From Saprospiraceae bacterium (GTDB lineage Bacteria; Bacteroidota; Bacteroidia; Chitinophagales; Saprospiraceae): 64,000 nucleotides of DNA. Positions 27,457 to 36,919 of the stretch are shown here, piece by piece; the stretch's first letter is position 1, and every line of letters begins with the position of its first letter. The DNA is taken from assembly GCA_016710625.1 (NCBI GenBank), contig JADJVK010000006.1, positions 100,863 through 164,862 on the forward strand. Reading direction: 5' to 3'. Made by a program: the position numbers and the translations under genes. The notes beneath the pieces were generated by a model. The model was given only the letters and a program-made list of their open reading frames with translations, was not told the origin of the DNA and did no database searches.

Positions 27457-27721
27457 CAACACTTTTAACTGATTTAAAAATATATTAATTTTTGATTTTT
27501 TTTATTGATTCAATTTTTCACTTTATAAGATTTTTTAAAAAGCCATAGTCAATATTTCATCGAAAAAGGGTGAATGCCAAGTAGGAATTAGTGGAAGAAT
27601 AATTAAAACAATAGTATTTAGATTTTTGCAAAAAGTAATTTCATTGGAGCTATACTCATTTGCTACTTGCTATTATGTCTTAATACAAATTTATAATTAA
27701 AATCTAATCCAAAATTTGAAA
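27457..27721. other. Intergenic region without a gene
   Basis: Together with the preceding promoter stretch, about 310 AT-rich bases lie between the toxin-antitoxin pair and the PorP/SprF gene. No frame with coding character, strong hairpin or repeat was seen. Confidence 0.45.
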
Positions 27722-28765
27722 TTAAAATTTTGGGCAACTAACTGGATATTTCTTTTCTTCAGGATGAATATATTGAATCGATAACTCAAAAGCACCTCTT
27801 GAATTTGTTGCTTTAGTTAGATTAGAAGTATTTATATCATAACTAATTCCAATATTTATCCTATTCAGTTCTAGAAATGTAGAGAAAATCAATGCATCTT
27901 GATGCAATTTGTTTTCAAGCCGATTGGTAATTCTTGATGCTATTCCAAATCGCATCGCCATTTCATCCCAATCATGATTGCTATATCTAATTGAACTACC
28001 AATTACGATTTGTTTTGAAACACTTTGCTGCATCCAAATTGCTGAGGGCAATAAACTGAATTCATCTGTCAAACCAATTTCTCCGCCAATATTTGCTGAA
28101 AATCTTCTATACAGTGTTTCATTATTTTGAGTTAATGAAATATTGGGTGAATTGATGTGATGCATGGCACCACCAATATAAAAATTGGTTTGTTCATTTA
28201 AAATTGTGTACCATAAGACACCTGCATTAAAATCTAAAAAAAGATTGCTGGACAAATTCCCAATTTGAGTTTCTCCATTAGAAATATTCGTATTTACTTT
28301 TTCATTAATCAAATCATATTGTTTGCTGTACCATAAATCGCTATTCCTAATTTGATATTGACCAAATCCCAATTGTGCACCTCCAATAAGATATTGTGCT
28401 TCTGTTCCAGTTCTATTTCCAGATAATTGTTTTAGATAACTTAGACTTAATCCAGCGGTAGATTTTGTAAATTGTGAGGTTCCAGCTTCTTGATACAATG
28501 TATTAATTCCTATGCCTAAATAATCGTCATCGACAGTATTTAATCTATAATCGGCGGAAGCTAACATCGTTCGGAAAGGTAAATTAGCAAAAATGTTTGA
28601 CCACTGTTCACGATAGTTTACTACACCTCTCAACGAACCTTTGAAAACTCCTGTTAGTGCAGGATTGGTAAATTGAGGGGCTGCATAGAATTGTGACAAA
28701 TGAGCATCTTGTGCCACCAATTTGCTCATGAAAATCAAAAATAATATGCTTAATAGATTTTTCAC
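27722..28765 (-). CDS. PorP/SprF family type IX secretion membrane protein
   Basis: 347 residues with a signal peptide (ending KLVAQDAHLSQF) and the family opening FYAAPQFTNPALTGVFKGSLRGVVNYREQW interrupted only by normal variation. Later segments include GISYDINTSNLTKATNSRGAFELSIQY. It forms an outer-membrane beta-barrel. SprF-like proteins are needed for export or surface attachment of a partner T9SS type B substrate encoded next to them. Here the partner is directly upstream: the remnant sorting domain of the SprB-repeat protein ends at 28778, 12 bases before this start, so the pair is one operon. Confidence 0.92.
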   Translation of the reverse strand: MKNLLSILFLIFMSKLVAQDAHLSQFYAAPQFTNPALTGVFKGSLRGVVNYREQWSNIFANLPFRTMLASADYRLNTVDDDYLGIGINTLYQEAGTSQFTKSTAGLSLSYLKQLSGNRTGTEAQYLIGGAQLGFGQYQIRNSDLWYSKQYDLINEKVNTNISNGETQIGNLSSNLFLDFNAGVLWYTILNEQTNFYIGGAMHHINSPNISLTQNNETLYRRFSANIGGEIGLTDEFSLLPSAIWMQQSVSKQIVIGSSIRYSNHDWDEMAMRFGIASRITNRLENKLHQDALIFSTFLELNRINIGISYDINTSNLTKATNSRGAFELSIQYIHPEEKKYPVSCPKF

Positions 28766-28777
28766 TCAATAAATTTT

Positions 28778-28903
28778 TTATCTAATTAATGTTACATTCC
28801 CTTTATATGACTTTATGCCTCCATCTTTGTTTTCGACGGATAAATACCAAACATATACTCCAGAAGGCATTGCTTTTGATCTGAAATTCCCATCCCAACC
28901 AGT
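28778..28903 (-). pseudogene. Displaced end of a T9SS type B sorting domain
   Basis: On the minus strand a different frame from the preceding piece reads TGWDGNFRSKAMPSGVYVWYL and closes KGNVTLIR with a TAA at 28778-28780. These are the last 40 or so residues of a gliding-motility type (type B) sorting domain. The part that should precede it (PNAFSPNGDGxND to the IFDRWG strand) is absent: at about 28904 the upstream frame passes directly from YDIDY into this segment. An internal deletion of roughly 60-70 codons with a frame change is inferred. It shows that the gene belongs to the type B class and ends just before PorP/SprF. Confidence 0.75.
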
Positions 28904-31191
28904 AGATAATCAATGTCATAGAGCGGTTTTGCCCAGGGCTTGTCGCAAAACAGACAACTTAAAGTAGATTTATAAGGTTGTTGCCATTCCAAACTAACCT
29001 TTCCTTGATTGTTAGTAGCTTTTGCAGATAATTGAATGCTATCTCCATATGCAATTTCCAAATCGATTCCTGCATCAATTTTCATTTTTGGAGGGTCTGA
29101 TAATTGGACATCTCCCACCCAGGCACAACCATTTGCATCTTTTACAAAAACAGCATATTTGCCTGATTTTAAGCCAATAAATTTGGTTTTCCCATTAAAA
29201 TCATAACCATTTAAACTATATTTATATGGTTGTGATCCATTGGATGCTACAATAGCTATACTTCCATCAGAGGAACCAAAACATGAAATGGAATCAACAG
29301 TAAGTTTCGCATCTAAAGTGGCTTGAGATTTTAAAAAAGCAGTTGCGGTTTCGCTACAATTATAAAAGTCTGAAATGGTAACGGTCACAAAACCTGACTT
29401 CAGCCCTGTAGCTGTTTGGTTTGTGGATTCATTAGACCAATGATAATGATAGGGTGGGGTACCGCCTTTTGAAAAAACGGTTGCTTGACCTAAAGTGTCT
29501 CCATCGCATAATCCTGGTTTAATATCAAAATAATCTAACTGAACTTTTTCAGGTTTGCCGACAAAGATAAAAGTATCTTGTTTACAGCCATGAGCATCTT
29601 GAACTGTAACTTTATACGTTCCACTTTTCAAATCAATTGCAGTGGCATTTGTTTGATTTTTGGCAGAGGCATCCCACAAATAAGTATATTTTGGAAAACC
29701 TCCTGAAACGTTTAGAATAGTTGCTGACCCATCCGAGGACTCATTACACCTTGAAATTTGAGATTCTATTTTAAAATTCATTTTTGAAGGTTCAATAATA
29801 TCAATTTTATCCAAAAAAGAACATCCTTGAATATCAGTGATTTTTAATTGATAAGTACCTGAAAATAAGTTCTCAATGTAAGAAATATTACTAGGGGAAA
29901 GATTATTCCAACTAAATTTATAATTAGATAATAAATCTTTTCCAGCTCCGCCAGTTATATTATTTATAATGATTTTTCCATTGTTTGACTGATAGCAAGA
30001 TGGATTATCTAATAAATAATTTGCTTTTATAGGCTCTAATTCTTTTATTAAAATGGAATCAATAAGTTTACAATTATTTTGATCCGTTATTGTAATGGTT
30101 TGAAATCCAGGTTTTAAAATAATTGCTGTGTCAGTTGCTTCACCAGTTTCCCATTTGTATTTGAAAGCTCCAGTTCCGCCAGTTGGTAAAACTTGGCATT
30201 TCCCAAAGCCACCAAAACATGGAATATAATATTGATTAAAATTTAAAGATATTGGTTTAATAGGTTGAGAAACAGTATAATTATCTGAAGTCTTACAACC
30301 ATTCATATCGGTTACAGTCACTTGATAGTTTCCTGATTTTAAATTATTTATATCCTCATTAGATTTTGCATTACTCCATAATGTTATATAAGGAGGAATA
30401 CCCCCATTTATGGTCAAATCAATAATTCCATCTTCACCATTAAAACAATTTACGGGTATAGCATTGGCTGTTGTGATTAATTTTTCGGGTTGTGGTAAAT
30501 TGATGGTTTGTACCAATTTGCAATCTGCTAAATCCGTAATTGTAACTGTGAAATTACCTGCAGGTAGGTTACTAGCTGGATTTAAAAATTGTACCAAAGG
30601 ATCATTCCAAAGATATTTGAATCCTCCTGCTCCTCCGTTAGTAAATAACTCAATAGAACCATTTGATTGTCCAAAACATTTTGGAGCAACTTTTTTGATG
30701 GAGTCAATTTTTATTGGTTGAGGTGGCAAAATTGTTGTGTTTTCTATTGCCAAACATTTATTACTATCCCAAACTGAAACTTGATAAACACCTGAAACCA
30801 AGCCACTTGCATTGGAGGTTTGTTGTTTAAAGCTATCATTCCACTGAAAAGAATAAGGAGCAACTCCTCCTGTAGGTTTCGCAATTGCATAGCCATCATT
30901 GGTTCCTTTACAAGTCAAGTTGAATTTGTCAATAGCTAATTTTAAAGTGTCAGGAGATTTTACTTCTATAAAATTAACTTTTTTGCAACCATTAACATCG
31001 GTAACAGTAACAATATATTTTCCTGATGCTAAATTAGTTGCAACGCTATCTTTCTGTATTTTGAAATCATTCCATTGATAGGTATAAGGTCCAAAACCAT
31101 TGATTACCGATACTTTAGCCATTCCATCTTTACTATCAAAGCATTTGGTTGGGTTTTGCGACATAATTAATTGCATTACTAAGATTTGCAC
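28813..31191 (-). CDS. SprB-repeat T9SS type B substrate, 3' piece
   Basis: 792 residues; the homologous part begins at about 31155, and the Met at 31191 is out of register. It is made of about ten SprB repeats of 70-80 aa, each with a Cys-x-G-x-x-DG opening, a GGxPPYxYxW core and GxYxVTVTDxxGC end (CFNGEDG, CFGSSDG, SGKYIVTVTDVNGC). It then has an LSCLFCDKPWAKPLYDIDY segment of the kind that precedes type B sorting domains. After about 28904 the frame is wrong and ends with unrelated residues (see 28778-28903). One extra A at 31154-31157 separates it from the 5' piece. It is a surface adhesin candidate comparable to SprB of gliding bacteria. Confidence 0.8.
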   Translation of the reverse strand: MQILVMQLIMSQNPTKCFDSKDGMAKVSVINGFGPYTYQWNDFKIQKDSVATNLASGKYIVTVTDVNGCKKVNFIEVKSPDTLKLAIDKFNLTCKGTNDGYAIAKPTGGVAPYSFQWNDSFKQQTSNASGLVSGVYQVSVWDSNKCLAIENTTILPPQPIKIDSIKKVAPKCFGQSNGSIELFTNGGAGGFKYLWNDPLVQFLNPASNLPAGNFTVTITDLADCKLVQTINLPQPEKLITTANAIPVNCFNGEDGIIDLTINGGIPPYITLWSNAKSNEDINNLKSGNYQVTVTDMNGCKTSDNYTVSQPIKPISLNFNQYYIPCFGGFGKCQVLPTGGTGAFKYKWETGEATDTAIILKPGFQTITITDQNNCKLIDSILIKELEPIKANYLLDNPSCYQSNNGKIIINNITGGAGKDLLSNYKFSWNNLSPSNISYIENLFSGTYQLKITDIQGCSFLDKIDIIEPSKMNFKIESQISRCNESSDGSATILNVSGGFPKYTYLWDASAKNQTNATAIDLKSGTYKVTVQDAHGCKQDTFIFVGKPEKVQLDYFDIKPGLCDGDTLGQATVFSKGGTPPYHYHWSNESTNQTATGLKSGFVTVTISDFYNCSETATAFLKSQATLDAKLTVDSISCFGSSDGSIAIVASNGSQPYKYSLNGYDFNGKTKFIGLKSGKYAVFVKDANGCAWVGDVQLSDPPKMKIDAGIDLEIAYGDSIQLSAKATNNQGKVSLEWQQPYKSTLSCLFCDKPWAKPLYDIDYLLVGMGISDQKQCLLEYMFGIYPSKTKMEA

Positions 31192-34100
31192 TTATTTTGG
31201 GTGGTTCATTAATGTCAATTTTTAAGGAATCGAGACAATATTTGCTATCAACCACTGATACTTTATATGAGCCAGCAACCAAATTACTCAAGCTGGGTAA
31301 TTTTGATTTGTCTTCCCAAAAGTATTGATAATTTGGAGTGCCGCCACTTACATTTAAATTGATGGCACCATCATTACTACCAAAACATTTTGTATTTGTG
31401 GTTGATGCAGATAAATTTAGTTTTGGAGGTTCATTCAAAGTTACTGAATTGACAACGGTGCAGCCTTTACTATCAGTGGCTGTCAGCGTATAAATACCTT
31501 TTTGTAGATTGGCAATAGCTGTATTACTAGTTGGTGGAGTCGTATTCCATAAAATATTTAACGTTCCACTACCACCGCTTTTTTGTACAAAAATTGCTCC
31601 TTTTTGGCCAAAGCACCTAATGGAATCAATTTGCAAATCAATTTTGATACTATCAATTCTCGGGATATCCACCATTAAAGTATCAGAACAAAGTAATTTA
31701 TCTGTTGCAATAACTTGATAAATACCAGCCGATATATTTTTAAAAAATCCGAAATTGGATTTATTACCATTGATTGTATAATCGACTAATCCAAAATCAT
31801 TTTTTGTATGTACATAAATGCAGGCATCGTTTGTATTAAAACATTTTGGTAATGCTATACTGTCTAAAACAATATTAATAGGGCAATATTCATATTTAGT
31901 TTGAATGAGTGCCGGTAGTGCTTCGCAATAGGAATCCTTTGCTCTCACCTGAATATCAAGTATTTTTCCGAATTGGAGATTGTTGAGTGTATGCTTTAAA
32001 ATACCATTTGCAATAACCCATCCAGTGTTATTGATATTGACTTCATATTGCGATATTCCAGGAATAGGTAACCATTTTACACAAATTGTACCTTGTATTT
32101 TTGTTGTGTCTAAAGATAAAATCGGTGCTGGAATTTTGTCGAAAACGTTCACTTTTACAGTATCCAAAAAATTACAACCATATACATCAGAAATGCTAAC
32201 TACATATTTTGTTGATTTTGTTGGATTTACATTAGGGTTTGAACAGCTTGTGCAAGATATTTCAGAAGGTGGGTTCCAAGAATATTTATATTGATTTTGA
32301 GTATTAAAAGTAATATTCCAACTATTCAAAGTACCATAAATTCCTGCTCCAAATGCATCACTTACTTTTAGTTTCCATTTCCCATTGATGCTACTATTGT
32401 TTAAATCTGCCCAATTTCCTTCTGGTAAATATTCACTATTAAAAGGAGCAATTCCATTTTTTATGGAATTAGTTGCTTTTGGTGTAAAACATGTATTTTC
32501 ATAATTTTTCCCATTTCCACCATTATTGGTTGTCAATTCCAATATTTTTCCATCTGGACTTTCTAAAAATATTTGTAAATCACTTACATAATCTGTTGCG
32601 ATATCTAAACAAACAGATTTAATATCTTTGGTAATATCCGTAATTGTCAACGGAAAAAGATTAGAAATTGGAAGCTCAGATATATATGGAATACTTGGTG
32701 GGTGGTTTGAAAAACCAAATTTGTAATTAGGAGTTGCCGAAAAAGGAACACTCAAGATGCCACTATTGACAGCTGCATTCAAATTTAATATTTCTCCTTT
32801 GCAAATAGTGTACTCATTTTGCATTAAATTATTAGAAGTACATGATTTGCATAATGGATTGGTTGGTGACAAAATATTGATGGACAAGGTTGTATCATAA
32901 GTGCAACCAAATTCATCAAAAACAACAAATTTATAACTTTGTGAACCAGCTTCTTTTGCAATTGCTAATAATGAATCTTTACTTGTGTAAATAGTGGATT
33001 TATTGGATTCCCATTTACTATCCAAAATTGAAGATAAATAAGATTCATTATTTGGCAACAAACTTGGGTTGAAATCAATACTCCAATTGAAAATGAAGCC
33101 ATTGTCTTTTGACCAAAGATCTTGAACAATGATAGACCAATCACCATTTAAAGGACAGCCTATTAGTTTTGAAAAGGATTCGTAAGGACGATAATCACCA
33201 CTTGGTAAAACTGATTTTGAAGGGTTGTTGTTTGCCCACTGTAACCAAGGGTCATTAATTGCATTATATTTCCAATAATAATCAAATCCTTTACCTGGTT
33301 TTGGTATAATTGTGTCTGTTTCAATTGGTTGTCCTATAACAATTTTTTTTCCAATTCTTCCCTGATAATTATGAAGGACAGCAGTTTGTCCATTTGGGCA
33401 TTCTATGGAAATTTGTAAATCTCTCATCCAAGAATGTTCCATATTTACCCCAATTCTCAATAAATCTGAAATATTTGTTAAGGTAGAACCTGGTGCGAAA
33501 TCAGAAAAACGGATACTTGTTTTATAGGAAGTTCCATCACCATCGGGAAGTGCTAAGGAATCGGATCGAATACCAGATGGATTGAAAATAAGAGGGTTTG
33601 GAATTACATTTAAATTTGCATTTTTATTATATGAATTTAGATTTGCTTTTAAACGAATCGTATCACCAATACAATAGTTTTGACTTGGAGCCTTTCCATT
33701 AAATGTTGGTGCTGAAGCAACTCTAATTTTTTTCCTAATATAATTTGTGCTTTTACATCCTAATTGATCTTTAACAATCAATGTAGCAATAAAACCGCCA
33801 GATTTTGTGTAGGTATGTTGAGTGTTTTTGCCTAATTGGTTGTTTCCATCCCCAAAATTCCATTCAAAAATCGAATTCTGAACAGATTGATTATATTTTA
33901 CTCCATTCTGAGGAAAAATAGCATTCCCTTCAAATTGAACAGTTTCATAAGGACAGATATCTATCCAACCAGTATCTATGGGTATTTCTTTAGGTGTGGT
34001 ATTGGTGATTTCAGCCTCAATTCTTTGGCAGGAAGGTACACATTGTACACTGGCTGCCCAACCAGTTGATGCTTTTGAATTAGTTGATTTGAAATCAATT

Positions 34101-34459
34101 GTTATGCAACCTGATGAATTAGCAGCGGAAGCTTGAACGATAAATACTTTTGGTAAATTATCATTACAGACTATTAATTTTGATTGGGTGTTTGGACCAT
34201 CATAAAAACATAATTTATCGCCCTGAGAAAGGTCTAATCCGCTAAAAGATAGACTTATATGACTTAAAGAAGAGCTGCCATCTGAACAAATCGTCATGGT
34301 TGAATTTTCCCCAACTGAATAGTTGCCTTTTGCACCTCCACTATCAAAAAATTGACCCTTACATGTTTTGACTAAGCTACCTTTACCCATTACAATGTCT
34401 TGTGCCAGAATGAGTTCGGACAAGAATAGGAGTAGCATTAACAAAATATTTTTAAACAT
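31136..34459 (-). CDS. SprB-repeat T9SS type B substrate, 5' piece with CUB, PKD and P domains
   Basis: 1,107 residues. In order: a signal peptide (1-20, ELILAQ); a CUB domain (about 33-137, with CFYDGPN and GWAASVQC); a PKD domain (about 195-250, FEWNFGDGN and HTYTKSGG); two proprotein-convertase P-type jelly rolls (about 285-500, WMRDLQISIECPNG and GDWSIIVQDLWSKDNG; about 590-730, VSDLQIFLESPDG and GKWKLKVSDAFG); an FN3-like domain (about 770-850); then SprB repeats. Removing one A at 31154-31157 turns NYVAKPNQ into NYVANPTKCFDSKDG and joins the 3' piece, giving about 1,880 aa in total. No protease catalytic domain accompanies the P domains. Confidence 0.85.
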   Translation of the reverse strand: MFKNILLMLLLFLSELILAQDIVMGKGSLVKTCKGQFFDSGGAKGNYSVGENSTMTICSDGSSSLSHISLSFSGLDLSQGDKLCFYDGPNTQSKLIVCNDNLPKVFIVQASAANSSGCITIDFKSTNSKASTGWAASVQCVPSCQRIEAEITNTTPKEIPIDTGWIDICPYETVQFEGNAIFPQNGVKYNQSVQNSIFEWNFGDGNNQLGKNTQHTYTKSGGFIATLIVKDQLGCKSTNYIRKKIRVASAPTFNGKAPSQNYCIGDTIRLKANLNSYNKNANLNVIPNPLIFNPSGIRSDSLALPDGDGTSYKTSIRFSDFAPGSTLTNISDLLRIGVNMEHSWMRDLQISIECPNGQTAVLHNYQGRIGKKIVIGQPIETDTIIPKPGKGFDYYWKYNAINDPWLQWANNNPSKSVLPSGDYRPYESFSKLIGCPLNGDWSIIVQDLWSKDNGFIFNWSIDFNPSLLPNNESYLSSILDSKWESNKSTIYTSKDSLLAIAKEAGSQSYKFVVFDEFGCTYDTTLSINILSPTNPLCKSCTSNNLMQNEYTICKGEILNLNAAVNSGILSVPFSATPNYKFGFSNHPPSIPYISELPISNLFPLTITDITKDIKSVCLDIATDYVSDLQIFLESPDGKILELTTNNGGNGKNYENTCFTPKATNSIKNGIAPFNSEYLPEGNWADLNNSSINGKWKLKVSDAFGAGIYGTLNSWNITFNTQNQYKYSWNPPSEISCTSCSNPNVNPTKSTKYVVSISDVYGCNFLDTVKVNVFDKIPAPILSLDTTKIQGTICVKWLPIPGISQYEVNINNTGWVIANGILKHTLNNLQFGKILDIQVRAKDSYCEALPALIQTKYEYCPINIVLDSIALPKCFNTNDACIYVHTKNDFGLVDYTINGNKSNFGFFKNISAGIYQVIATDKLLCSDTLMVDIPRIDSIKIDLQIDSIRCFGQKGAIFVQKSGGSGTLNILWNTTPPTSNTAIANLQKGIYTLTATDSKGCTVVNSVTLNEPPKLNLSASTTNTKCFGSNDGAINLNVSGGTPNYQYFWEDKSKLPSLSNLVAGSYKVSVVDSKYCLDSLKIDINEPPKISANLSNAINYVAKPNQML

Positions 34460-34481
34460 GGATATTTACTAAATAGTTAGC

Positions 34482-34489
34482 CAAAGTTA
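34482..34489 (-). promoter_or_regulatory. Putative -7 element (TAACTTTG) of the SprB-repeat/SprF operon
   Basis: Minus-strand match to TAnnTTTG, 23 bases before the ATG at 34459, with a TTTA about 19 bases further upstream as a weak -33 box. Confidence 0.5.
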
Positions 34490-34618
34490 ATTACTTATTA
34501 AACTATAAAGCAAGTGCAATTATTGAACCAAAGTGAATTAAATTTTTAAATAATTGAAGATTATATATAAAATAAAAAAAAATGTGAAAAAAAATTTTTT
34601 AAACCAGAAAAATGGCGG

Positions 34619-34626
34619 TAACTTTG
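34619..34626 (+). promoter_or_regulatory. Putative -7 element (TAACTTTG) of the Xre-RES operon
   Basis: Exact TAnnTTTG match 18 bases before the ATG at 34644, with a run of T about 20 bases further upstream. It argues that translation starts at 34644, because the in-frame TTG at 34554 lies upstream of this promoter. Confidence 0.5.
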
Positions 34627-34643
34627 GGACAAATGACGTGAAG

Positions 34644-35078
34644 ATGAAAAATAAATATCAAAATCAAAATACGGAAACAAAAGTAGAAGAACCAATGGTA
34701 GCATATGCAAATCCTTTAAATATCATTGATACAGCAAGGAAAGGAATAAAAATATCGAATGCACTTGATTTGGTAAATAAATTAGGGCTCTCTCAATTAG
34801 AGTTTGCTAATATTTTGCATGTTTCATTGAGGACAGTTCAGCGTTTCGAATCCTCAAAATTATTAGATTCTGATGGCTCTTCAAAAATAATTCAATTACA
34901 AAATATAAATACAAAAGGAGTTAATGTTTTTGGAAGTCAAAGCTCTTTTAATCAATGGATTAGAACTCCTTTGCTTTCCTTAAATAACAAAACTCCTTTA
35001 CAATATTTTGATACGCCATTTGGTTTTCAGCTTATAGAGCAATTACTAGGGCGAATAGAACATGGAATCTTTGCATAA
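34644..35078 (+). CDS. Xre/MbcA/ParS-type antitoxin (RES partner)
   Basis: 144 residues from the ATG at 34644 (MKNKYQNQNTETKV). It has a helix-turn-helix like segment (LGLSQLEFANILHVSLRTVQRFE) and a C-terminal DUF2384-type toxin-binding domain (NQWIRTPLLSLNNKTPLQYFDTPFGFQLIEQLLGRIEHGIFA read in parts). This class binds a RES-domain toxin, and the complex represses its own promoter. Its stop codon shares a base with the toxin start (TAATG), which implies coupling. The in-frame TTG 90 bases upstream would add a Lys/Asn-rich, non-homologous extension. Confidence 0.9.
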   Translation: MKNKYQNQNTETKVEEPMVAYANPLNIIDTARKGIKISNALDLVNKLGLSQLEFANILHVSLRTVQRFESSKLLDSDGSSKIIQLQNINTKGVNVFGSQSSFNQWIRTPLLSLNNKTPLQYFDTPFGFQLIEQLLGRIEHGIFA

Positions 35079-35539
35079 TGAAAGTTTATAGAATTGCAAA
35101 AACGCTGTATGTCAATGATTTGAGTGGAGAAGGTGCTAGGCTGCATGGAGGAAGGTGGAATAGACCTGGAGTTCCAGTTTTGTACACAAGTCAAGCAAGA
35201 TCATTAGCATTGTTAGAACTGATTGTCCATTTCGCAGCATATAATGCAATAAAAGATAGCTTTTCTTTTCTTAGTTTAGAGATACCAGATGTCGAAATAA
35301 TTTCCATTGACAATCAGTTACTTAAAGGGAATAAATTTGATTTGAATAATCAAAAATTATGGGAAATCTCTGAGCATTATTTCTTCAAAGTAAATGTATT
35401 AGGAATAAAAGTACCATCCATATTAATTCCAGAAGAAAGTAATATAATTTTGAATCCATTCCATCCGAATTTTAAGCAAATTAAAAAAATATCAATTGAC
35501 TCTATTGACTTAGATGAAAGATTTAGAAAATTTGTCTAA
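35078..35539 (+). CDS. RES-domain toxin
   Basis: 153 residues with the family's namesake residues: Arg (R21/R26 in GARLHGGRWNRPG), Glu47 (LALLELIVH) and Ser121 (EESNIILNPFHPNF). The motif VLYTSQARSLALLE is also typical. Characterised RES toxins degrade NAD+ with an ADP-ribosyltransferase-like fold and stop growth. The residue set looks complete, so activity is plausible. It is encoded directly after its antitoxin with a one-base overlap. Confidence 0.92.
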   Translation: MKVYRIAKTLYVNDLSGEGARLHGGRWNRPGVPVLYTSQARSLALLELIVHFAAYNAIKDSFSFLSLEIPDVEIISIDNQLLKGNKFDLNNQKLWEISEHYFFKVNVLGIKVPSILIPEESNIILNPFHPNFKQIKKISIDSIDLDERFRKFV

Positions 35540-35593
35540 TGTTAAGTTTACATTAAGTTTTAGAATATCCAATAATTTAGTCTAACTCATTTT

Positions 35594-35601
35594 TACTTTT
35601 G
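35594..35601 (+). promoter_or_regulatory. Putative -7 element (TACTTTTG) of the porin gene
   Basis: Exact TAnnTTTG match 55 bases before the ATG at 35656, with TTTA about 20 bases further upstream. It overlaps the beginning of a longer frame at 35599, which supports the later start. Confidence 0.5.
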
Positions 35602-35655
35602 TGCCACAAATATTTGGTGATTTACTATTTGGTGAATTTATTTGGTGCAAGTTTT

Positions 35656-36321
35656 ATGAAAAAATTATTTATTGTTGGGTTATTATTAATTTGTCAAATT
35701 ATAAATAATCTTTATGCTCAATCGGTTGATTCATTGAAATCAACTTCTGAAATTAAATCAACTTCTGAAAAAAAATGGTATGAATCCATATCAGTAAAGG
35801 GTTATATTCAAGCAAGATATAATCGTTTGTTTGAAACAAATTCGAAATTGAAATGTGAACAATGTGATAAAAGCTGGGGAGAAAATGGGGGCATATTCCT
35901 TAGACGAGTTCGTATAGCATTTCATGGTCAAATTTCTAAATCTATATATTTTTATATACAACCAGATTTTGCTGGATCAGTTTCTTCAACTGCATTAAAT
36001 TTCGCACAAATTCGAGATGCTTACTTCGACATTGGATTAGATTCGAAAAATGAGTTTAAATTGAGAATTGGGCAGAGTAAAGTTCCATTCGGTTTTGAAA
36101 ATGTACAATCTAGCCAAATTAGAGTTCCATTAGATCGGGATGATGCATTGAATAGTGCTGTTCCAAACGAAAGAGACCAAGGTGTATTTTTTTATTGGAC
36201 TCCTGAAACTAAAAAGAAATTGTATAGCAAAATAATGAAAGATGGCTTGAAAGGAAGTGGTGATTATGGGGTTTTTCATTTGGTTTATATAATGGACAAA
36301 GTGGGAATAGACCAGAATTGA
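35656..36321 (+). CDS. OprP/OprO-like porin, 5' piece
   Basis: The ATG at 35656 is chosen because it starts a clean signal peptide (MKKLFIVGLLLICQIINNLYAQ). The mature part has the 16-strand phosphate-selective porin pattern: ISVKGYIQARYNRLFE, FLRRVRIAFHGQI, YFYIQPDFAG, LRIGQSKVPFGFENVQSS, NERDQGVFF. The frame fails near 36282: inserting one G in the GG at 36282-36283 gives HLGLYNGQSGNRPELNNG and continues into the next piece. Read together this is one outer-membrane channel of about 408 aa. Whether it carries phosphate, pyrophosphate or other anions cannot be told. Confidence 0.82.
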   Translation: MKKLFIVGLLLICQIINNLYAQSVDSLKSTSEIKSTSEKKWYESISVKGYIQARYNRLFETNSKLKCEQCDKSWGENGGIFLRRVRIAFHGQISKSIYFYIQPDFAGSVSSTALNFAQIRDAYFDIGLDSKNEFKLRIGQSKVPFGFENVQSSQIRVPLDRDDALNSAVPNERDQGVFFYWTPETKKKLYSKIMKDGLKGSGDYGVFHLVYIMDKVGIDQN

Positions 36322-36881
36322 ATAATGGATTGCATATCGTTTCAAGAATAGCTTATCCTATTGAATTAGGAAAAAATATAATAGAATTTGGTATTCAAGG
36401 ATATACTGGAAAATATTTTATCAGTAGTGATCAAGTTAGTTCACTAACAAAAATAGCTTCAGATAAGACTTATGATGATAGTAGGGGAGCAGTTTCCTTT
36501 ATTTTATATCCAAAACCTTTTGGAATACAAGCTGAATACAATATTGGAAGAGGACCTCAATATAATGCACTTAAAGATTCAATAGAAACCAAAAACTTAA
36601 AAGGAGGTTATATCTTGCTTAGTTATCAACTAAAGAAAAATCATCATATTATTATGCCTTATTTAAGATATCAATATTATGATGGCGGTAAAAAGAATGA
36701 ATTAGATGCAAGACATCATGAAGTTAGTGAAGGTGAGCTTGGGGTAGAATGGCAGCCAAGCAAATATTTTGAATTAAGTGCTAATTATACCATATCAAAT
36801 AGGAAAACACAAGATTTTGTTACGAAAAATAATTTCCAGTCAGGACGACTGCTGAGATTGCAAGCTCAAGTGAATTTCTAA
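36318..36881 (+). CDS. OprP/OprO-like porin, 3' piece
   Basis: About 187 residues that continue the porin after the one-base break at about 36282; homology starts upstream of the TTG at 36318 (YNGQSGNRPELNN). Beta-strand pattern and family segments are clear: IVSRIAYPIEL, FGIQAEYNIGRGPQYN, LKGGYILLSYQL, GELGVEWQPSKYFELSANYTIS, and the terminal aromatic LRLQAQVNF for outer-membrane assembly. It is not expected to be made as a separate protein. A terminator follows immediately after the stop. Confidence 0.8.
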   Translation: MNNGLHIVSRIAYPIELGKNIIEFGIQGYTGKYFISSDQVSSLTKIASDKTYDDSRGAVSFILYPKPFGIQAEYNIGRGPQYNALKDSIETKNLKGGYILLSYQLKKNHHIIMPYLRYQYYDGGKKNELDARHHEVSEGELGVEWQPSKYFELSANYTISNRKTQDFVTKNNFQSGRLLRLQAQVNF

Positions 36882-36882
36882 A

Positions 36883-36919
36883 AAAAAATCCGATTGTTAG
36901 AACAATCGGATTTTTTTTT
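36883..36919. terminator. Bidirectional terminator between porin and DUF3098 genes
   Basis: The stem AAATCCGATTGTT pairs with AACAATCGGATTT around a short loop, with A-runs on the left and nine T on the right. It overlaps the stop codon of the minus-strand gene at 36918. Confidence 0.9.
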
